This document shows, one piece after another, positions 6,869-11,782 of a stretch of 11,782 nt of DNA. The translations under genes were made by a program, and so were the position numbers. The number at the start of each line of letters is the position of its first letter. The first letter of the stretch is position 1. Under the pieces are notes generated by a model. That model was not told the DNA's origin. It made no database searches and saw only the letters and a program-made list of their open reading frames with translations. Origin of the DNA: DASRJX01 sp035649235. GTDB lineage: Bacteria > Acidobacteriota > Polarisedimenticolia > Gp22-AA2. The DNA lies in NCBI GenBank assembly GCA_035649235.1, contig DASRJX010000196.1, positions 1 to 11,782 on the forward strand, written 5' to 3'.

Positions 6869-8761
6869 ATGAGCCCACAGAACCAGGTCTGGGATCAGCG
6901 GGACTATCTCGAGGAGAGGCGCCTGTCCGTCCGCATCAGCCTGATCCAGGTGCTGTTCGGCGCCGCCCTGGGCGTGTACCTGATGACCTTCTGGTACCTG
7001 CAGGTGGTGCGGGCGGATTACTACCGCCGGCTGTCCGACAGCAACCACCTGCGGCGCGTGACGCTCATGCCGCAGCGGGGCCTCATCGCCGATGCGGAGG
7101 ACCGCCCCCTGGCGGGCAATCGGATCGCCTTCGACGTAAGGCTCGACCGCGAGAAGGCGGGGGATCCGGCGGCGCTCCTGCCGACGCTCACCCGCATCCT
7201 CGGGATGGGCCAGCAGACGCTCGAGGAGCGGCTCGGACGCTACCGCAACCGCCCGTCGTTTGAGCCCGTGGTCCTGAAGGAGGACGTCGACCTGAAGGAG
7301 GTGGCGTACATCGAGTCGCGGCGGCTGGAGCTGCCGATGCTGTCGGTCGGGATCGAGTCCCGGCGCAATTATCCGCACGGCGCCCTGGCGGCGCACGTCC
7401 TCGGCTACGTCGGGGAGGTCACCGAGGAGCAGGTGCGCAAGGACGTGCAAGGGGAGTTCGATCTCGGCGACGTGGTGGGAAGGGCCGGCATCGAGCGGCA
7501 ATACGACCCGGGCCTGCGCGGAGCCAAGGGATGGAAGGAGGTCGTGGTCAACAGCCATGGCCGGGAGATGCAGGAGGTGGGGGAGGGGCGCCAGCCGAGC
7601 CCGGGCCGCGCCCTGCGGCTGACGATCGACCTCGATCTGCAGGCCACCCTGGAGGAGGCCTACGGTGAGGAGCAGGGCTCCGCCATCTTCCTCGATCCTC
7701 ACTCCGGCGCCGTTCTGGCGATGATCTCGCGGCCCGCCTACGATCCGAACGTCTTCGCCCGCCGCTTCTCCCAGGACGTCTGGCAGACGCTCGTCGGCGA
7801 TCCGCGTCACCCGCTGCAGGACCGCGTGTCGCTTTCCAAGTTCGCGCCCGGCTCGGTGTTCAAGATCGTCATGGCGATCGCAGCGCTGGAGGAGGGAGTC
7901 GCGGGCCCCAACCGCGTCGATCACTGCACCGGCTCATATCGCTTCGGGGAGAGGGTGTTCCAGTGCTGGGGGATCCGCAAGGGAGGGCACGGCTGGATCG
8001 GCATGCGCGAGGCGATCATCCAGTCGTGCAACGTCTACTTCTACCGCCTGGGAAACGAGATGGGGATAGAGCGGATCGCCAAATGGGGGCGGCTGCTCGG
8101 CTTCGGGGGCCCGACCGGGATCGACCTGCCGCACGAGGAGGGAGGCACGCTGCCCGATCCGGAGTGGAAGCGTCGCGCCGTGCCGCGGGATCCGACTTGG
8201 CACCCGGGGGAGACGATTTCCGTCTCGATCGGGCAGGGGGCGCTCGAGGTGACGCCGCTCCAGATGGCCGTCTTCGCCTCGATCATTGCGAACGGCGGCA
8301 CCGTGTATCGGCCGCACCTGGTCCGCTCGCGCGAGACGCGCGAGGGGGTCGAGGAAGGTGCCGGCGACGGGTCGGTGGTGCGCGAGGTCGCGCTGCGCCC
8401 ATCGACGCTCGCCGTCATCAAGGACGCCATGTGGGGTGTGGTCAACGAGGAGGGCACGGGGGTTCGCGCCCGGATCGAGGGTCGCGACGTGTGCGCCAAG
8501 ACCGGAACGGCACAGGTCTTTCGCGCCTCGCGGGACATCGACGCCGACAAGCTTCCGAAGGACAAGCGGGACCACGCCTGGTTCGTCGGCTTCGCCCCGA
8601 AGGACGACCCGCAGATCGCCTGGGCGGTGTTCGTCCAGAACGGCGGCCACGGTGGTACGGTCGGCGCGCCCATCGCCCGGGCGGTCCTGGAGCGCTACTT
8701 CGCCAAGCGGTATCCCACGGGGGGCGGCGTCCGTGCTGCAGGCGCGACGACACTTCGGTAG
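6869..8761 (+). CDS. mrdA: Penicillin-binding protein 2 (class B, elongasome transpeptidase)
   Basis: Predicted 630 residues. PBP2 cross-links peptidoglycan during lateral wall growth as the partner of RodA. One membrane anchor lies at about 24-46 (LIQVLFGAALGVYLMTFWYLQVV), a pedestal domain with RGLIADAEDRPLAGN (70-84) and RAGIERQYDPGLRG follows, then a transpeptidase domain. Catalytic motifs are SVFK (Ser329, Lys332), SCN (386-388) and KTG (544-546), all intact. Cys353, Cys366, His374 and Cys387 may form a zinc site like the one reported in Acinetobacter PBP2. ATG 6869 is 4 nt after the mreD stop and lacks a Shine-Dalgarno match, so translation probably depends on coupling to mreD. The 3' end overlaps rodA by 29 bp. 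The symbol follows E. coli mrdA (also pbpA). Confidence 0.95.
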   Translation: MSPQNQVWDQRDYLEERRLSVRISLIQVLFGAALGVYLMTFWYLQVVRADYYRRLSDSNHLRRVTLMPQRGLIADAEDRPLAGNRIAFDVRLDREKAGDPAALLPTLTRILGMGQQTLEERLGRYRNRPSFEPVVLKEDVDLKEVAYIESRRLELPMLSVGIESRRNYPHGALAAHVLGYVGEVTEEQVRKDVQGEFDLGDVVGRAGIERQYDPGLRGAKGWKEVVVNSHGREMQEVGEGRQPSPGRALRLTIDLDLQATLEEAYGEEQGSAIFLDPHSGAVLAMISRPAYDPNVFARRFSQDVWQTLVGDPRHPLQDRVSLSKFAPGSVFKIVMAIAALEEGVAGPNRVDHCTGSYRFGERVFQCWGIRKGGHGWIGMREAIIQSCNVYFYRLGNEMGIERIAKWGRLLGFGGPTGIDLPHEEGGTLPDPEWKRRAVPRDPTWHPGETISVSIGQGALEVTPLQMAVFASIIANGGTVYRPHLVRSRETREGVEEGAGDGSVVREVALRPSTLAVIKDAMWGVVNEEGTGVRARIEGRDVCAKTGTAQVFRASRDIDADKLPKDKRDHAWFVGFAPKDDPQIAWAVFVQNGGHGGTVGAPIARAVLERYFAKRYPTGGGVRAAGATTLR

Positions 8762-9824
8762 CTTCGACTGGGTCCTGTTCCTGACGGCCCTGGCCCTGCC
8801 GCTCATCGGCCTGGTGATCATCTTCTCCGCCACGACCGGCACGCCCGCGGCCAGCGCCTTCGAGCGGCAGGCTCTCTGGCTGGGGTTAGGGCTCCTGGCG
8901 CTCGTGGTGGTGCTGGCGATCGACTACCACACGCTGGCCGAGTTCTCCTACGTCGTCTACGGGCTCGGGATCGTCCTCCTCATTCTCACCCTCATCTTCG
9001 GCCGGGTGGTCAACGCCAGCAAGTCCTGGCTCGGAGTCGGCGGCGTGCAGTTCCAGCCCTCCGAACTGGCCAAGGTGGCCACGATCCTGATGGTCGCCGC
9101 CTACCTCGGCAACGAGCGGGTCCGCGGCCTCGGGTTCACGAACTTCGCGGCCCTGTCCGCCATCGTCGGAGTGCCGGTGCTGCTGATCCTCCAGCAGCCC
9201 GATCTCGGGACGGCGATGACGTTCATGCCGCTCCTCGCGGGGGCCTGTTTCATGGCCGGGATCCGCGTCCGCACGCTGGTCGTCCTGGCGCTCGTCGTCG
9301 CGCTGGCGCTGCCGATCGTCTGGGGGCACCTGAAGCCCTACCAGAAAGAGCGGGTCATGATCTTCCTGGAGCCGACGCGGGATCCCAAGGGAGCGGGCTA
9401 CCAGCTGATCCAGTCGCTGATCGCGGTGGGCTCGGGAGGCGTCGCGGGCAAGGGTTTCCTATCCGGCACGCAGGGCCAGCTCCAGTTCCTCCCCGAGCAG
9501 CACACCGACTTCATCCTCGCCGTCCTGGCGGAGGAGCGCGGGTTCATCGGATCGGCCCTCGTGCTGGCCCTCTACTTCATCGTGTTCCATCGCTGCGTCG
9601 CGACGGCGCGCGCCGCGCGCGATCGCCTGGGATCCTTCCTGGCGATGGGAGTGGCCTGCGTCTACGGAGGCCAGGCGCTCCTCAACATCGGGGTCGTGCT
9701 GGGGATCCTGCCGACGACCGGGGTGCCGCTGCCCCTCATGAGCTATGGCGGATCCTGCCTCATGAGCACGCTCATCGCCCTGGGCCTGGTGCTGAACGTC
9801 TGGATGCGGCGTCTGGTCAACTGA
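8733..9824 (+). CDS. rodA: Peptidoglycan glycosyltransferase RodA
   Basis: Predicted 363 residues, near the usual 370. RodA is a SEDS-family membrane enzyme that polymerises lipid II into glycan strands with PBP2. About ten hydrophobic segments run through the protein. ASKSWLGVGGVQFQPSELAK (95-114) and QQPDLGTA (154-161) are family motifs, and EQHTDFILAVLAEERG contains Asp259, corresponding to the catalytic aspartate of SEDS enzymes. The C-terminal signature NIGVVLGILPTTGVPLPLMS spans residues 318-337 and runs on into YGGS. The GTG at 8733 is nested in the PBP2 gene; the G-rich run 8 nt upstream is a weak ribosome site. This start gives the expected N-terminus MLQARRHFGSFDWVLFLTAL; longer readings would run deep into the PBP2 frame. 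The order PBP2-rodA is common in bacteria. Confidence 0.95.
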   Translation: MLQARRHFGSFDWVLFLTALALPLIGLVIIFSATTGTPAASAFERQALWLGLGLLALVVVLAIDYHTLAEFSYVVYGLGIVLLILTLIFGRVVNASKSWLGVGGVQFQPSELAKVATILMVAAYLGNERVRGLGFTNFAALSAIVGVPVLLILQQPDLGTAMTFMPLLAGACFMAGIRVRTLVVLALVVALALPIVWGHLKPYQKERVMIFLEPTRDPKGAGYQLIQSLIAVGSGGVAGKGFLSGTQGQLQFLPEQHTDFILAVLAEERGFIGSALVLALYFIVFHRCVATARAARDRLGSFLAMGVACVYGGQALLNIGVVLGILPTTGVPLPLMSYGGSCLMSTLIALGLVLNVWMRRLVN

Positions 9825-9830
9825 CGCGCC

Positions 9831-9844
9831 CCGCCTGCGGGCGG
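9831..9844 (+). other. Small hairpin before the rng start
   Basis: CCGCC (9831-9835) and GGCGG (9840-9844) form a 5-bp stem around TGCG in the 37-bp gap between rodA and rng, just before the ribosome site. There is no T-run. It may be a processing or translation-modulating structure, or chance in GC-rich DNA. Confidence 0.25.
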
Positions 9845-9861
9845 AACAGAGGTCGGGAGCC

Positions 9862-11322
9862 GTGCACCGCGGCATCTACATCGACAGCATCCCGGGCGAG
9901 GTGCGCATCGCCCTGGTCGAGGAAGGCTTCCTGGCGGAGGTGTCGATCGATCGCCCCGCGGCGCGAGGGGTGGCCGGCAACGTCTATCTCGGCCGCGTCC
10001 GCACCGTTCTGCCAGGGCTGCAGGCGGCGTTCGTCGATCTCGGTCTCGAGCGTGACGGCTTTCTCCACGTGGAGGACGTCCTGCCGCCCTCCGCCGTGCC
10101 GGGCGGGACCCGGGAGGACGCGCGCATCGAGGACCAGCTCCGGGACGGTCAGGAGCTGGTGGTCCAGGTGAGTAAGGAGCCGATGGGGCAGAAAGGCGCA
10201 CGGATCACGGCGCACCTGGCCCTGCCCGGCCGCTTCCTGATCCTGCTGCCCGGGATCGACCACACCGGAGTGTCGCGCCGGATCGAGGACGCCTCGGAAC
10301 GGGAGCGTCTGCGGGCGCTGGCGGACGATCTGGCGAAGGCGCTCGGAGCCCCGGGCGGGTTCATCGTGCGCACGTCGGGCGCGCAGCGCTCCGCCGGGGA
10401 TCTGGAGCCGGAGGCCAGGACCCTCGTCGACCTCTGGACGCGGATCGGCTCGCGCCGGGAGGCTTCGGGGGCTCCCGCCCTCCTGCACGAAGAGGCCGGG
10501 GCGATCGCGCGCGCGTTGCGCGACCTGTGCGACGAGGCCGTGGCCGAGGTCGTGGTGGACGCGCCGGAGCTGCTGCGCGAGGCGGCAGCCGGCGCGGAAT
10601 GCGACCCCGATCTCGCGCGACGCATCCGGCTGCACGACGGGCCCCGCCCTCTTTTCGAGACCATGGGCCTGGACGCCCAGCTGGACCGCGCCTTGCGTCC
10701 GAGGGTGTGGCTCAAGTCGGGCGGATTCATCGTCATCAACCAGACGGAGGCCCTTGTCGCCATCGACGTCAACACCGGCAAGTACGTGGGACGCCTCAGG
10801 CACGAGGAGACCATCGTCAGGACCAACCTCGAGGCCGTGCGCGAGATCGTGCGGCAGATCCGGCTTCGCGACCTCGGAGGCATCATCGTCATCGACCTCA
10901 TCGACATGGAGGCCCCGGACAGCCGGGCGACGCTCGTCACGGCCCTCGAGCAGGAGCTCCGCAAGGACCGGGCCCGGAGCCGAATGCTCCCGATCAGCGA
11001 GTTCGGCCTCATCGAGATCACCCGCCAGAGGATCCGCCCGGGGCTCGATGGCATCATGTGCCGGCCGTGCCCGAGCTGCGGCGGCGCCGGCCGTTCCCCC
11101 TCCGTCCAGACGCTCGGTCTCGCGATCGTCAGGGCGATCCGGAGGCTGGGTCCGGACCTGGGCGGGGGGCGCGTGGTGGTACGGGTCCATCCCGGGGCGG
11201 GCCTCGCGTTGCGCAAGCAGGAAGACGCGCTGGCCGCCGCCGGCAACCTTCCCGCGGAGCGCCTGGCGCTCCAGGACGATCCGGAGCTGCGCCCCGATCA
11301 GTGGGTCCTGCGCGTGGACTGA
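9862..11322 (+). CDS. rng: Ribonuclease G (RNase E/G family)
   Basis: Predicted 486 residues, matching E. coli RNase G (489). This single-strand endoribonuclease matures the 5' end of 16S rRNA and acts in mRNA decay in the cytoplasm. The N-terminal part includes an S1 RNA-binding domain (about 35-120: GNVYLGRVRTVLPGLQAAFVDLG and GFLHVED). Catalytic aspartates are Asp302 in AIDVNTGKYVG and Asp345 in IIVIDLIDME. The zinc-link is CPSC (Cys403, Cys406), with one extra Cys400. HEETIVRTNLEAVREIVRQI is also typical. There is no long C-terminal scaffold, so this is the G type rather than full RNase E. GTG 9862 has GAGG 9 nt upstream. It follows rodA by 37 bp and is probably the last gene of the operon. 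Its end overlaps the opposite-strand kinase gene by 25 bp. Confidence 0.95.
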   Translation: MHRGIYIDSIPGEVRIALVEEGFLAEVSIDRPAARGVAGNVYLGRVRTVLPGLQAAFVDLGLERDGFLHVEDVLPPSAVPGGTREDARIEDQLRDGQELVVQVSKEPMGQKGARITAHLALPGRFLILLPGIDHTGVSRRIEDASERERLRALADDLAKALGAPGGFIVRTSGAQRSAGDLEPEARTLVDLWTRIGSRREASGAPALLHEEAGAIARALRDLCDEAVAEVVVDAPELLREAAAGAECDPDLARRIRLHDGPRPLFETMGLDAQLDRALRPRVWLKSGGFIVINQTEALVAIDVNTGKYVGRLRHEETIVRTNLEAVREIVRQIRLRDLGGIIVIDLIDMEAPDSRATLVTALEQELRKDRARSRMLPISEFGLIEITRQRIRPGLDGIMCRPCPSCGGAGRSPSVQTLGLAIVRAIRRLGPDLGGGRVVVRVHPGAGLALRKQEDALAAAGNLPAERLALQDDPELRPDQWVLRVD

Positions 11323-11782
11323 TCCGCAGCGGAGGCGGGAAAGTCGATGTGGAACGCCGACCCGCGCCCCGGGGTGCTCTCCACCCGGACGGCCCCGGCG
11401 TGCTCTTCGACGATGGCCCGCACGATCGCCAGGCCGAGTCCCGTGCCCCGCGGCTTGCCGTGCGTGAAGAACGGCTCGAAAACCCGGTTCCGCACGTCCT
11501 CGGACATCCCGCAGCCGGAGTCTTCGACACGGACGAAGGCGTGGCCGCCCGCCGTGCCGCACCGCAGACGCAGCACCCCTCCGCCCGGCATCGCCTCCAT
11601 GGCGTTCGTGATCAGGTTGTGCAGCGCCCGGGCCAGGCCCGGCGCATCGACGATCGCGATCGCTCCGTCGTCGAGGTCGAGCTCGACGCCGATGCGGGCG
11701 CGCTCCAGAAGGGGGCGCAAGGGCTCGAGGGCCTTCCGGATCAGCTCGGCGGGGCGCGCCTCGAGCCGTGCCGGCGCCGGGC
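11298..11782 (-). CDS. Sensor histidine kinase, C-terminal part (5' end outside window)
   Basis: About 160 residues of the C-terminus are present; the frame stays open to the right edge, so the start and sensor region are outside. The HATPase domain is complete: N box (LHNLITNAMEAM), G1 box VEDSGCGM, F box FEPFFT and G2 box GTGLGLAIV, ending with GRGSAFHIDFP. The RLEARPAELIRKALEPL stretch preceding it is the usual linker from the dimerisation helices. The phospho-accepting histidine is not in view. The F-box/G2 style and the short tail resemble NtrB-like soluble or PAS-type kinases, but the signal and partner regulator cannot be told. It is convergent with rng, with a 25-bp overlap of the coding ends. 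Confidence 0.9.
   Translation of the reverse strand, partial: PAPARLEARPAELIRKALEPLRPLLERARIGVELDLDDGAIAIVDAPGLARALHNLITNAMEAMPGGGVLRLRCGTAGGHAFVRVEDSGCGMSEDVRNRVFEPFFTHGKPRGTGLGLAIVRAIVEEHAGAVRVESTPGRGSAFHIDFPASAADQSTRRTH

Noticed and set aside
6665..7924. A long minus-strand reading frame opposite mreD and PBP2.
   Set aside because: No recognisable domain and it lies across two certain genes; a shadow of high GC coding.

Overview
This is a GC-rich (roughly two thirds G+C) bacterial chromosomal window holding the cell-elongation (rod-shape) locus of a Gram-negative-type organism. The gene content and order (mreB-mreC-mreD-PBP2-rodA-RNase G), a membrane-anchored FecR-domain protein just upstream, and a divergent SurA/PpiD-like chaperone best fit Acidobacteriota or a similar GC-rich, mostly environmental phylum. 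That placement is inference from gene style and order; no rRNA or other phylogenetic marker is present. Coding is dense, GTG starts are frequent (fecR-like gene, mreB, rodA, rng), and there are no tRNAs, rRNAs, insertion sequences, CRISPR arrays or phage genes.

Layout. Left arm, minus strand: a 166-residue TPR protein (34-534) lies downstream of a 633-residue PpiD/SurA-like peptidyl-prolyl isomerase (657-2558). The TPR gene appears to have its own promoter in the 122-bp gap. A divergent control region (2559-2759) carries back-to-back promoter-like sequences serving the isomerase on the minus strand and, on the plus strand, a single-pass membrane protein with FecR, fibronectin-like and Ig-like domains (2760-4244). 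That gene ends at a perfect 9-bp hairpin terminator (4282-4306). A strong promoter match (TTGACT, 17-bp spacer, TAATAT at 4324-4352) and a leader of about 100 nt then start the main plus-strand operon: mreB (4461-5504), mreC (5558-6400), mreD (6397-6864), PBP2/mrdA (6869-8761), rodA (8733-9824) and RNase G/rng (9862-11322). The genes are overlapping or tightly packed, so they are probably co-transcribed. At the right edge, on the minus strand, is the C-terminal ATPase part of a sensor histidine kinase whose 5' end lies outside the window; its last 25 bp overlap the 3' end of rng convergently.

How the genes work together. MreB filaments on the inner face of the membrane, with MreC and MreD, organise the RodA-PBP2 pair. 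RodA polymerises lipid II into glycan and PBP2 cross-links it, giving lateral wall growth. RNase G (historically cafA) processes 16S rRNA and some mRNAs; its linkage to mre genes is also known from E. coli, where mreBCD is followed by maf and cafA/rng. The PpiD/SurA-like protein probably helps envelope proteins fold. The FecR-like protein is a periplasm-facing protein of unknown role.

I see no convincing new multi-gene system here. This is a well-conserved elongasome locus. The points most worth checking are a predicted Cys3His metal site in PBP2, apparent triplication of the parvulin C-terminal half in the isomerase, the orphan FecR/Ig protein, the conserved-looking tail of the TPR protein, and the structured mreB leader.
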